Source: Euprymna scolopes (Eukaryota > Mollusca > Cephalopoda > Sepiida > Sepiolidae). From it: a stretch of DNA of 23,711 bases. Where the stretch lies: positions 37,210,252 to 37,233,962 of the forward strand of contig CM044511.1 of NCBI GenBank assembly GCA_024364805.1. The letters are read 5' to 3'. Each line of letters begins with the position of its first letter. The stretch's first letter is position 1. The position numbers and the translations under genes are program-made. Below are positions 1 to 9,965 of the stretch, piece by piece. The notes beneath the pieces were generated by a model. It did not search any database and was not told where the DNA came from. It was given only the letters and a program-made list of their open reading frames with translations.

Positions 1-285
1 TATAGAATGGAAATATGTCACAAAAATTAACAAGGTCTTTTTCATATAGATCCACAGAATAGTGTGATATGTGTGTCAGTATGAACAGGTATTGTATAAT
101 AAATTATAGGGTTTATCTATTTTATTTTTACTTTCATCATATTTTGTTTTGGTTTTGATACCCCCAAATACGAAGCTATCTCGTTACAACCCTTCCTTTC
201 ATAACCTATCATACTTTCAACAATCAGAGTCCATTTTCTGTATGCTGTTTTTGAACCCAGTCAACGACGGGCACTTTTGCTAGTA

Positions 286-289
<4 letters not shown>

Positions 290-367
<78 letters not shown>
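290..367. repeat. (TA)n microsatellite
   Basis: An uninterrupted run of TA dinucleotides, about 39 units. Reading frames across it give only Tyr-Ile repeats and are not genes. Confidence 0.98.
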
Positions 368-370
<3 letters not shown>

Positions 371-477
371 GCGTCCAAACCTAAGGGCCAACATTTTAAA
401 ACATAATATTGGTTAGAAATAGCAAATGTTAAAAGCTGAAATTTTGACAACTGGTAGTCGTTATCATCCATGCAAAC

Positions 478-872
478 ATACTAAAATTTGATAAAACATA
501 TTTGACAAAGAGTTGCGTAGGAAGTTTTTTGTCCTCCATCTTAACCAAGTGTCCAGTCTAGCGCATTTGATTTTGAAGTATTTTCATTTCAATACTGTTA
601 CTACTTGATCGCTCAAGAACCACAGTGTCAGGTGTTTCAGTCCTCCAGTTAATAATAAGTATTCTCCGAATACAACTTCGGTAAAACCTTTCCAATTACT
701 TAAAATACCTTCCATATGTTGTCCAGGTCTCTGACCCATATATCTATGTAATAATAACACATGCTTCGTAAACACTTAGCTTTGTTTTTGAAGAGATTCC
801 TCGATCAGACCATACACATGCCTCCAATTTGCCAAAAGCAGAACTGGTTTGGCTGTTCTTTGATTTATCTCA
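478..872 (-). pseudogene. LINE (non-LTR retrotransposon) fragment, reverse transcriptase C-terminal region
   Basis: Reading the minus strand and changing frame as needed gives, in order, [35 protein letters not shown]-like residues, CIRRILIINW and TGHLVKMEDKKLPTQLF. This order of motifs is the conserved region downstream of the reverse transcriptase core in a large animal LINE group (the 'LLYGSETWTTY ... LRWLGHVxRMED' type). Several frame changes and stops break it, so it is a dead copy. The 5' side of the fragment ends exactly where the (TA)n tract at 875 begins, and no matching upstream part was found beyond that tract. The motif order, not any single match, supports the call. The exact clade (RTE or a relative) is uncertain. 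Confidence 0.75.
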
Positions 873-984
<112 letters not shown>

Positions 985-1107
985 TCGGGACAGCTTATTC
1001 ACTATATCGCAGCCAATTTCTATATCTAATTATCGCTTGTAATAAATAAAGCTTGATATGTCAGTTTAAAGACGCCCCTGTATATACCGCTCTTTGGGAA
1101 GAGAACG

Positions 1108-1824
1108 GAACGCATAAAAGTTAAATGCCCCAACCATTACAAAGACATATGCAGAAGCGTTGCAGATTGCATTGCCAAATCCAACCAATGATACCACCAA
1201 TCAGGGCTCTGGTTGGATCAACACTGAAAGAAGATGCTGAGTTTACGTATCTCGACAGCAACATAGCTTCCACAGAGATATATCGAAATTCCCATCTCAA
1301 AATCATGGGCCGCATTGGATGGGTTGCGTTTCATATGAACTTCGGGACTAACTAACAAACTGAAAAGGCAGTTCTTAAGGGCAGGGGTAGAGCCTGCCCT
1401 TGTTTACGGTGCTACAACCTGGACACTTACCAAAAGATTGGAAATAAAACTAGACGGCACATACCTCCGTATGCTACGAACATATTAAATATATCTTTGC
1501 AAAACCATCCCACGAAGCAGCAACTTTATGGCAACCTATCTGCCATATCTAATAGCATCAGAGAAAGACGCTTATGATTTGCTGGTCATTGTCTCAGGAG
1601 CAAGCATGAATTGGTGAGTGATGTATTGCTATGGACTCTACGACACGGACGCGCAAGCAAAGGACGACCTAGGTCTACGTCCATCAAGCAAATAGCACAC
1701 GACGCCAACTGTAAACCTTAAGATCTGAGGCAACTGATGGAAGACAAGAAACTCTGGAGAGGAAGAGTCACATTGGCCCGGGCAAGGAACCCGTCATGAT
1801 GATGATGATGATGATGATGATGAT
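1108..1824 (+). pseudogene. RTE-like LINE 3' end with (GAT)n tail
   Basis: Translating the plus strand in shifting frames gives STLKEDAEFTYLDSNIASTE (the FKYLGS region), LVYGATTWTLTKRLE, KLDGTYLRMLR, QLYGNL, FAGHCLRSKHELVSDVLLW, HGRASKGRPRSTSIKQIAHD and a final LWRGRVTLARARNPS. These are the successive landmarks of the region after the reverse transcriptase core in RTE-type LINEs. The terminal TGA lies at the start of the ATG/GAT repeat (1796-1824), so there is almost no 3' UTR; short microsatellite tails are usual for RTE elements. Frame changes and internal stops are scattered through it. Only about 0.7 kb of the 3' part is present, which fits the usual 5' truncation of LINE insertions. Confidence 0.8.
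1796..1824 (+). repeat. (GAT)n LINE tail
   Basis: About nine GAT units directly following the LINE reading frame; read as the 3' tail of that insertion. Confidence 0.9.
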
Positions 1825-1844
1825 ACCACGAATGAATGGTTCTT

Positions 1845-2410
1845 CCTCTTTGAAACTATGAGCAAGACTGCCATAAAACACTTGAACCAAACGTCACCAA
1901 AAATTGGTTTAATGAAAACAACTAAAAAATGACAGATTCAATGGAAAACAAACGAAGAGAAAAATATTGAGCATGAAGCCCATGCAACATCACAAACAAC
2001 TCAGAACAAAATTCTATCAGCTTAAAGCCAGGTGTCCCAAAGTGCTCTATAACATACAAGATTTTTGGTGGGAAGAAAAAAATAGCGGAGCTTTACCAAT
2101 GTGGAGTTGGGCGCAATATGATAAGCTTCTTCTCTCACGTCAAACAGATACACAGTCCAGTCAGAGTCTCCATGGTCTCCCGAAAACCAGCTGATAACAT
2201 CACAGAGCTCACCGTTCTAACGATACCTTTGCCAGATGGCAAGAACACTTCTAAGCATTACTGAACCATGATGCAACAGTCGCCTTAATCTTACTGAAAA
2301 ACGTACTCCATTACCAGGTCAACCTCTGGATCTCTGAAAATCCAAACTCTAGATGAATTTATAGCTCTCTCAAATCCACCCAACCCTTTAAATGTAACCC
2401 CTCAAGCAAG
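1845..2410 (+). pseudogene. LINE fragment, linker between endonuclease and reverse transcriptase
   Basis: In shifting plus-strand frames one reads KNWFNENN (DWFDENNE-like), SFFSHVKQIHSPVRVS (matching the 'RFFxALKxVYGP' stretch), RWQEHF and ALLNHDATV (matching 'RWxEHFxxLLNR'), then QTLDEFIAL. These landmarks precede the reverse transcriptase core in RTE-like LINEs. The strand and order agree with the fragment at 2985-3375, so the two are probably one insertion. It begins about 20 bp after the (GAT)n tail of the preceding LINE, placing two LINE pieces tail to head. It is heavily decayed, with stops and frame changes. Confidence 0.7.
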
Positions 2411-2984
2411 AAGCTGTTTAAGGACTCTTATTTCTCTAGAATTCTCGTCACGTGTAATCTAGTCACAAAATTATGAACACAAATGTTTTTACAATTCTCA
2501 TTCAATTCGTAGTAAGTTTTTCCAAAGTCTCAAATATCTTTACAGACAGAGACAGACGGATGGATGAGGTGGGGGGTCACGTCTCTTCTCGGATTCAACA
2601 AGCAATCTGCTTCAACTCCCAACTTTACTCTAACTAAACTGATTAATTTTCGCACGACAATCGTATATATAGTACGGTATATGGATGGGGTGGACATTCT
2701 CCCCAGCCATTAAGATTTCGCCACGAAATCGAAAGCTTTAGGGTTTTGCGTGGGCACGATTCCCACACCTGAAATCTGAATTACTCATTCTCACAATTTC
2801 CAAGTTCAGATGTATATTCTGACATCCGACCTTGAGTTTATTTAAGGCCAGACAATGTTATAAGTGAAATTTCCTGTCATCAACTTTTAGCTGTAAAATA
2901 TATATTTCTCTGGTTTCAAACAATATCTATTTTGACATGAAATAAAAAAATATATATTTATCTTCTCTATCTTAAATCCTTGGC
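2411..2984. other. Unassigned stretch splitting a LINE
   Basis: The expected continuation of the LINE is not recognisable here, and no known family was identified. A short GACAGA run lies near 2550 and a 5-bp hairpin (GTGGG/CCCAC) near 2740. It may be a nested insertion or LINE sequence decayed beyond recognition. Confidence 0.4.
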
Positions 2985-3375
2985 GTCACCCTGGAATGCA
3001 AAGCTACCTCAGCGTAGTTCTAACGCTCCTCAATGGGGGATTACGGTACAAAAAGCACCATGGGCTTTGGAACTAATCAACTTCAAACCCGAATCTATCT
3101 TCTATTTTACCATATTTGGAAGGAAGAGAAAATATCGGATTGGAAGGATGCTAATATTTTCGCCATTTTAAGAAAGCAGACAAAGATGCATGCTGGAATT
3201 AACGAGGCCTATCCCTTCTTTCCATCACGGCGAAGATTCATGATAAAGTCTTGCTTATTCGTCTCCTGATACTATCGGACGAGATTTTTTTCTGAAAGTC
3301 AGTGTGGATTTACACCAAACAGGGGCACCGTTGATATGCACTAGGCAGACCTAGGGGAAATACAAAGCACACAAT
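2985..3375 (+). pseudogene. LINE fragment, start of reverse transcriptase core
   Basis: The plus strand encodes LLFYHIWKEEKISDWKDANI, the hallmark LFxxIWxEEKIPxDWKDANI entry to the reverse transcriptase fingers of RTE-like LINEs. It continues through a degraded GNYRGISLLSIAGKI equivalent (GINEAYPFFPSRRR). After a frame change it gives SESQCGFTPNRGTVDM, matching 'PESQCGFRxxRGTxDM'. The catalytic YADD block lies further downstream in such elements and is not seen, so the copy is truncated. It is probably the same insertion as 1845-2410. Confidence 0.82.
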
Positions 3376-4990
3376 CCCTGAGTTATCTGTTTCCTTCTAA
3401 TAAATAGAAAAAAAGAAATATGCAGAAAAGTAAAAAGAAATTGCTACAGAAACAAATTTTTAAAATTATAGTCAGATTTTCCCGCATGAATAATTATCTG
3501 TTAATTTGTTCACTACAAACGTTTGTGATAAAATGTTAATTTTGCCATCGATGTTCTATTCATCTAAATTTATTAACGATCATTGATTTGTCCTGTTAAA
3601 GATTCGTTAGTGCATGAGAGTAGAGAAGTTTAGACATAAATGATAGAAATGAAGTTGAATAAACTGAGCATATCAATATATATATATTGATGATTGCATT
3701 GCATATAGTAATGATGAGATAATGTCCACCTTTTGCCGAAGCCAAATACTATTTCTAAAATGATATAACATTAGGCAAAACATTTATTTTATATTATGAA
3801 GAAGTGATAATTATGTTTATTATCTAAGAGCAAATAATTATTGCTATAGTAATATTTGCTTATTTAATGGGAATTATTTAGGGATTATTGGAATACGATA
3901 TTCAATATTGCGCATTTACTTATATCGTTGGTCTTTACAAGTTTATTGCAATCGTGCCTATTAATTTGTAACATGTGTTTTGCTATTACTGTAGTTTCAA
4001 AAGTAAATCCTCCCATATTCTTAACTAAACCACAAAAAAACATTAAAGAGTTACAAAGCCGGGAGTTGCATTATGTCATTAAAGCCACTTTGCGAACAAG
4101 AATTTTTTCTACATATTTACCACCGTTATAAATGCACGTTTGTCAAACTCTTTTGATGCTTCGATTGAAAAACTCCGAAGCCCCCCCTTTTCTCTCATAT
4201 CAACACCTCTCTGAAATCAACGGACTTTCCCTCAATTGTAATAAAATGAACAGCATTTGCCTCGAAAACGTTTAACAAAGTCTAGCGACGGTAGATCGGT
4301 TCAATTTTTCTCTGCATGGAGTAATTCAATGACGCATCTATGCTTCTGACGAACGTCTATGACATGGGTTGTTTTCTTAGACTCTCACTACGCCAAAATC
4401 TGCACGAAAGAGAGGTAACTATCAGATCATGAATGCATAAGTTCAGTCATCATAAGTTTGTAATTTGCGTTGATCCGTTCGGGCTTGGTAAAAATCAGAT
4501 ACACTTCTTTCGAAACGCCCATTTTATTAGTAATATTGGTAAAATAATAAATAGTATCATAATCATTATGTCATTTGATGCCACATCTATTTTAAAAGAC
4601 CCGCATATCATATTTGGTGTGGTTTTGTTAAATCATAAATTTTAAACTATATTTATATTTGTAGCAACAGGAATAGCAACAAGAGCAATATTGAGATTAA
4701 TAGTAATATTACATCATCATTGAGGTTTTAAACAAACTTAGTAGTAAAATAAAATGTTAACTCATATATCATAGAAAGCGTTTCTCCAAGATGACATTAT
4801 GTAAGTATTTATTTGACCAAAATAATTAAACCATTATTGTTTTAATCAGTAAAAAATATAGTTTTTGCAAGCGTGTAATCATGAATGCCTGTGTTGTGAT
4901 CTACCTACAAGGACTCTGGCTAATTCTGGCATATTTTTTTTATAGAATTATTCAATTAATTCAACAACTTTTCTGAGACCGAAACTAGAC
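3376..4990. other. Intergenic stretch, no recognised gene
   Basis: AT-rich DNA with only short reading frames (67 and 70 codons, near 3928 and 4433) that show no family motif. An 18-bp perfect palindrome centred on (AT)n lies at 3673-3690. Nothing else could be supported. Confidence 0.6.
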
Positions 4991-6158
4991 TGTGTTCGTC
5001 TTGTATCAAAATGTACTGTGCTCATGTTATACCAAAACATATCGTGTTCATATTGTACTAAAATATATTGTGTTCATCTTATATCAAATATACTGTGTTC
5101 ATGTGTACCAAAATATATTGTGTTCATGTGGTACCAAAATATACTGTGTTCATATTGTACTAAAATATATTGTGTTCATCTTTTACCAAAATATACTGTG
5201 TTCATGTTGTACCAAAATATATTGTGTTCACATTATACCAAAATATACTGTGTTCATGTTGTACCAAAATATATTGTGTTCACCTTATACCAAAATATAC
5301 TGTGTTCATGTTGTACCAAAATATATTGTGTTCACCTTATGCCAAAATATACTGTGTTCATGTTGTACCAAAATATATTGTGTTCATCTTATACCAAAAT
5401 ATACTGTGTTCATGTTTTACCAAAATATACTGTGTTCATGTGGTACCAAAATATACTGTGTTCATATTGTACCAAAATATATTGTGTTCACCTTATACCA
5501 AAATATACTGTGTCCATATTTTACCAAAATATATTTGTTTACGTTGTACCAAAATATACTGTGTTCATATTTTACCAAAATATATTGTGTTCAACTTATA
5601 CCAAAATATACTGTGTTCATATTGTACCAAAATATATTGTGTTCACCTTATACCAAAATATATTGTGTTCATGTGGTACCATACTATACTGTGTTCGTCT
5701 TGTACCAAAATATACTGTGTTCGTCTTGTACCAAAATATACTGTGTTCACCTTGTACCAACATATACTCTGTTTATATTGTACCAAAATATACTGTGTTC
5801 GTATTGTAACAAAATATCATATAACAGAATATACTGTGTTCGTCTTGTAAAAAAATATAATATAACAGAATATACTGTGTTCGTATTGTAACAAAATATA
5901 ATATAACATAATATACTGCGTTCGTCTTGTAACAAAATATAATATAACAGAATATACGGTGTTCATCTTGTACCACAATATACTGTGTTAATCTTGTACC
6001 AAAATATACTGTGTTCGTATTGTACCAAAATATAATGCGTGCATCTTGTACCAAAATATAATGTGCTCACCTTTTACCACAATATACTATATTCATCTTG
6101 TACCAAAATATACTGTGTTCCTTTTGTACTAAAATATACTGTGTTCGTCTTGTAGAAC
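4991..6158 (+). repeat. 26-bp tandem minisatellite (42 full units plus one partial)
   Basis: The units read TGTGTTCATGTTGTACCAAA followed by ATATAY. I split the array by hand into 42 full units and one partial. Most are exactly 26 bp, three are 25 bp (starting 5069, 5094 and 5535), and four consecutive units (5794-5957) are 41 bp. Because 26 is not a multiple of three, each forward frame passes through all three phases and repeats only every 78 bp, giving a 26-residue peptide period (YQNILCS, TKIYCVH, PKYTVF). All three forward frames are open together from 5170 to 5809. Cys- and Tyr-rich products are predicted, but no promoter, splice or codon-usage evidence supports translation. Confidence 0.97.
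5794..5957 (+). repeat. 41-bp variant units inside the minisatellite
   Basis: Four adjacent units each carry an extra 15 bp of AT-rich sequence (ATAATATAACAGAAT-like) between the ACAAAATA block and the ATATAC end. The extra block brings TAA triplets, which end the forward open frames near here. Shared presence in neighbours indicates a local duplication after one 15-bp gain. Confidence 0.93.
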
Positions 6159-6733
6159 AAATGTAAACAGGATAGGGAATAGAAAATAGTGTCATAACTT
6201 AAGTGCATGGCTTAATTATTATTTTCCTGTTTAAAACTAATTATTAGTTTTTATTTTTGTTTAAAATATTATCAGAATTTTGATTGCTCATTTCGAAAAA
6301 GCGTTTTGTATACGCTGCGGTTCGACTTGCAACAATAGACCTTAATCATTTCTTGCGATTTTCTTTCAATCAGTCTTGCAACTCCCTCTGTGTTTTCCTT
6401 TAGTTTTTCCTTTAGCTTATAAAAAAATAAGCAGTTGTAATAGAATTTGAATATTATTATTATTAGTAGTAGTACCAGTACTATTAGTAGCATAATTGGC
6501 AGTACCTTGAATTATAATAAATACAATAATACTAGCAATCAATTTCTTTATTTTATACATCTAAAATAATTTATTTGAATACTTTTGTAATTGATAAAAG
6601 ATAGTTCGATCCATGTTATCTTTTAATTATACATTTCGTCTCACATTTTTGAAAGGCCTTTCCTAATCTAGAGACAAAACTCAGCAACATATCTTTTTTT
6701 TCTCTATCACACTAAGCTTACTTAAAATAATAC
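6159..6733. other. Intergenic stretch, no recognised gene
   Basis: AT-rich DNA with a short (TTA)n-like patch near 6450-6500. No protein family or RNA gene was recognised. Confidence 0.6.
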
Positions 6734-6735
6734 TA

Positions 6736-6900
6736 GAGGGTGTCCAAAAAGTCACGGTCAGGTTCTGAAATGAAATAGAATCTCTATTTTATTTTGACTA
6801 AGACATTAGGAAATTTTAGTTTATAAAATGCAAAATTCAAACAATCTATATTTATAAAAAATAATGTATTTTATATGTTGCCCATTTTTAGCGCATATTA
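6736..6900. repeat. Left inverted arm of the mariner remnant
   Basis: Reverse-complement of 7118-7304, aligned by eye. The best stretch is the shared AAAATGGGCAACAT with AAAATACATT at the inner edge, and GTCTTAGT/ATCTTAGT in the middle. The right arm carries roughly 27 bp of extra sequence. Confidence 0.8.
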
Positions 6901-7117
6901 TTTATCGCTATGGCAATGTCAAATAATCACCACGCTCATCAGAATTGACTAGCTACGACTTTTTCTTGTGGGGATATCTAAAAGAAAGGGTTCATATTAA
7001 AAAAAACCCAAAACCCTGCAAGAATTGATGGAGAACATCGGGAACGAAATAAGGAAGTTAAATCGCAATCCAGAAATTCTGTAATCTATCATCAATAATG
7101 TTTTGGAACACGCACAC

Positions 7118-7304
7118 ATGTGCGAAGCTGAAAATGGGCAACATAAAATACATTTTTTTTCATAAATAAAAACTGTTTAAATGTTGCATTTCTGAAAGAT
7201 TTCGTAATATCTTAGTAAGATTGTGCTAAAATTACAGAACGAGATAATAAAAATAAAGAATTTATTTAAATTCAAAACCCTGCAGCGACCTTTTAAACAC
7301 CTTG
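7118..7304. repeat. Right inverted arm of the mariner remnant
   Basis: Contains the end of the transposase reading frame as well as the 3' terminus. Coding sequence inside a terminal repeat is unusual and suggests that the left arm arose by inverted duplication of the right end. Confidence 0.8.
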
Positions 7305-7440
7305 TATAAAGATAATGTAACTGAAACCATTGGTTAACATTGCTACTTGTGAATGTTCGATTTATTTCCATTCGATGTTTCCTTAATATCTACTTATGTA
7401 TAAAAGGCATTTTTTCTGTGTGTTTGTGCTCTTTCCATAT

Positions 7441-7560
7441 GGACTGCAAAACGGCAGGAAAACTTTTAAAAGAATTTTCACAGCGATGTAATTTACGTGA
7501 CTGGAAGTGTCTTAAATAGTTTCTTTATCGGAATATTGCTAGTACTTATCAAGAATCAAG
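7441..7560 (+). pseudogene. Possible helix-turn-helix piece of a mariner-like transposase
   Basis: The plus strand reads GKLLKEFSQRCNLRDWKCLK then a stop. This vaguely resembles the 'LLKEFPxxNWxLxxLxxLLKKI' N-terminal DNA-binding segment of some mariner-like transposases. It lies only 140 bp after the mariner remnant and on the same strand. The match is short and no supporting downstream motif was found, so this is a weak call. Confidence 0.25.
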
Positions 7561-8913
7561 AATCTAAAAATCCGATCAAAGAAGAAACCATTCGATTGTG
7601 ACTAAAGATACTATATTTTCTACAGTCTAAACTTACAAGAGCATTTGAGAAGTTTTATCAGCGCACAGGAAGAAAGGCCAGGCATATAAAATCGACAGTA
7701 TGTTCTTTTTGAAGACAATAGCACATTTGAAATGAATTGTTATCTTCAGAGCAGCTGACTACAATATGGTTGTCTTCAAATCTAACGTATACAACTTTTT
7801 GATGAGCCGTTCCATATGAATTAACAAATTTGCCGAAGTTCCATTACTAACGATTACTATATTGTCCAATTTCTACTGTACACTCTTTAACCCTTATCCT
7901 CGAGTATCCGCTTGGCCTTTATAAGTGGTGATGCATATGTAAAAAAAAATCACATGAAACTTGAATTTTGCATTTTAAATTTTAATTCAAGCCATTATAT
8001 AAAACACATTTTATAAAATAAACAGTTGGTTATCTAATTAACAATGTTGAACAAAATGCATTGTAAACTATGTCATTACTGGAAGGAATGTGAGCTTCCT
8101 CCCGGTAGACTTCTGTGGATTCCCAGCTAGGGCAGGCAATCAATCAATTTGATTGACGATTGGGCGATTTCTCCTATGTTGATGACAATACAACTATTGG
8201 AAGTGTTGCACATTCGTTGATCCTCATCCAATCCTGGACAATGTCGATTCCCCCTGCTACGGTAAACTATTTTCATCTGTTGAAATTCTTATGTTTTTTT
8301 ATAAATGCATAATGTCTGAATAATAAGTTTAGAATATTAAGAAGAAAAGCATTTTCATGACGGATAAATTTTAATGAATCATAACTTATTATATTTTGCC
8401 TATCATTAAAATAAGAAGTATCGAAAATTCCTCCTTAAATAAGATGTAAATTATTTGTACTATTGATTTTTTTATAATAAAATACGTTATTCTTTGCTAA
8501 TATTTGATATTCGTAATATTTCATATCTCTATCCATATTGTCATGCAAGGAAAATTGATTATTAAAAAAAGGAATGTCAAAATAAAAAGAAAAAAATAAT
8601 GAAAGTTATGACGCCTATAAATTAATCTAATTTTTTTAAAATTTATTTCCTTTTTTTAGGGTTATCGCATCAATAAAGATTTAAATGGAAACCGGCAAAA
8701 GGTTGATAACATAATCGATTCATTATTTTTCCATTCATTTTTTTTTAATATGAAATTTCTAATTAACTTTGATCAAAGACCTCTTTCCCCTAACATCAAA
8801 CAAAAATAAATGAATTTTTTTGTTGCTTCGGAATTATTTAGATGGTGATTGATGATTTTAGTGATTTAGATAACTCGGATTATTGGCCATGTCTTGCTTG
8901 TCTTCCCTACAAA
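7561..8913. other. Intergenic stretch with a small less AT-rich island
   Basis: No gene recognised. About 8070-8275 is visibly richer in G and C than its surroundings and contains the hairpin CAATCAA-T-TTGATTG near 8140-8154. Its minus strand is partly open but matches no family I know. The rest is AT-rich with A and T homopolymer runs. Confidence 0.5.
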
Positions 8914-8990
8914 ACGGCGGAGCTAATGTGAGAGCATTGAGAACTAGTCAGAGCTCCTAGATGTTGATGGTTCAATCCCACGTACGAGGG
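8914..8990 (+). repeat. tRNA-like unit, probably a SINE head
   Basis: A possible A box (GCTAATGTGAGAGCA) starts about 7 bp in, and a good B box (GGTTCAATCCC) starts about 54 bp in. That is the spacing of a tRNA-type internal RNA polymerase III promoter. The acceptor ends do not pair, so it is not a working tRNA gene. No recognised SINE body follows. Confidence 0.45.
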
Positions 8991-9586
8991 ATACTTACTA
9001 TGAATAGAATGAAAATTATACATTTAAGACTTCTCCCTATTTCTATTTTTTCTCAGACTTGTCATTTTTTTAAAATGCTTTTCTAATATTAAAACAAATT
9101 TCATTATTTTTCTTTGATCTTCTATGCTAGAAAATTAATTGTGTTACAGCAAATTACTGCATGTAGAGTCTGAGGTTATTATTATAACTACCATTATCTG
9201 CTAAACTTAGCATTATTACTAATATTACTATTTTAATCACAAGGAAGCCATCAACTATTCTTACTATTTCATTTACGCAATGCATCATCAAAGATTGCTC
9301 TGATAAAAACCGGCAGTGGTCTTCGGATTCTAGGTGATTTCTCAGATTTCCAGTAACTTTCACATCTTGCGACAAACTTTGCAAATAAATTTGCCTGGAA
9401 TTCGCGCTGGTACTGACCACTGATGTTCACTAGAATTTGGGTGGCAATACACCTCTCCAACATCATAGTCCTCTCCGAACTTATCAAGTGGAGGTTCGGT
9501 AATTGCTTTCACTTCTGCATCTTTCCATCCTTCTTAGTCCTTCGGCTATTTGGTGTAGTTCTAGCCGATACCGGCAGTATAATTTT
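8991..9586. other. Intergenic stretch, no recognised gene
   Basis: Two overlapping minus-strand reading frames of 88 and 72 codons occur at 9154-9487 without any family motif. I read them as chance frames. Confidence 0.5.
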
Positions 9587-9702
9587 GGGGGACGAAGTGG
9601 ATGAGGGTGGAAAAGAAGAATATAGATATAAGGGGGAAAAAGGGAGGAGAGAGGAGGAGGGGATATAGAGTGAGATGGAGAAGGGAGGTAAATCGGGAAA
9701 CA
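9587..9702 (+). repeat. Purine-rich (GA) tract
   Basis: The plus strand is dominated by G and A. Positions 9630-9663 are 34 consecutive purines, and 9601-9660 contain no C and only six T. Such polypurine tracts can form triplex (H-) DNA under torsional stress. Confidence 0.85.
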
Positions 9703-9800
9703 GATTAATCACATTTTTTCAAAATTAAATATGAACAAGTCAAACATGCATGGCCCAGGTTAGTGCACAGTAAACGAGGCATAAAAAACGTTCAGTACAA

Positions 9801-9965
9801 CACCTCCCAATTTAGCCTCAAAAGTCAGGCCTTAACATATGTAAATTTGAGTTCTGGACCATACAAAAAAGAAATGACTAAGTACATCATTTGCCCACCC
9901 CTATTTATCCCCAAAAGTCTCCAAGGCCTTAACATATGTAAATTTGTGTTCAGCACCATGCAAAA
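9801..9965 (+). repeat. Two-copy direct repeat, ~70-bp unit
   Basis: Positions 9801-9870 and 9895-9965 share an ordered series of blocks: CACCTCCC/CACCCC, TTTAGCC/TTTATCC, CAAAAGTC, GGCCTTAACATATGTAAATT, GTTC and ACCAT-CAAAA. The exact shared core is 20 bp or slightly more (9828 and 9925, spacing 97 bp). No protein or RNA function is evident. Confidence 0.8.

Larger units (their letters stand above)
6736..7304 (+). mobile_element. Tc1/mariner-type DNA transposon remnant with long inverted arms
   Basis: The ends are GAGGGTGTCCAAAAAGTC and, reverse-complemented, CAAGGTGTTTAAAAGGTC, each next to TA (6734-6735 and 7305-7306), the standard mariner target duplication. The inside encodes DFFLWGYLKERV at 6957-6992, the conserved block near the last catalytic aspartate in many Tc1/mariner transposases. 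A frame-shifted C-terminus equivalent to 'ARLCEAENGHH' follows. At 569 bp it is less than half the usual 1.3 kb, with the N-terminal coding part gone. The similarity between ends runs far inside: about 6736-6900 is an inverted, roughly three-quarters identical copy of about 7118-7304. The transposase is not functional. Confidence 0.85.

Noticed and set aside
280-471. Reading frames of Tyr-Ile repeats over (TA)n tracts (also 761-1042 and 829-1029)
   Set aside because: They exist only because TA repeats lack stops; no gene structure.
3928-4131. Frame containing KELQSRELHYVIKATLRTR, faintly like a Tc1 transposase helix-turn-helix
   Set aside because: Single short resemblance, no following transposase motif and no terminal repeats.
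4992-5891. 299-residue Cys/Tyr-rich repeat protein
   Set aside because: All forward frames are open because of the 26-bp unit, so openness is no evidence of coding. No start context or exon signals were found.
5747-6054. Minus-strand frames over the minisatellite
   Set aside because: Same repeat artefact on the opposite strand.
4991-6158. CRISPR array
   Set aside because: Units are directly adjacent without unique spacers, and the context is animal DNA.
8914-8990. Functional tRNA gene
   Set aside because: Pol III boxes are present, but the acceptor and other stems do not pair, so only a SINE-type remnant is supportable.
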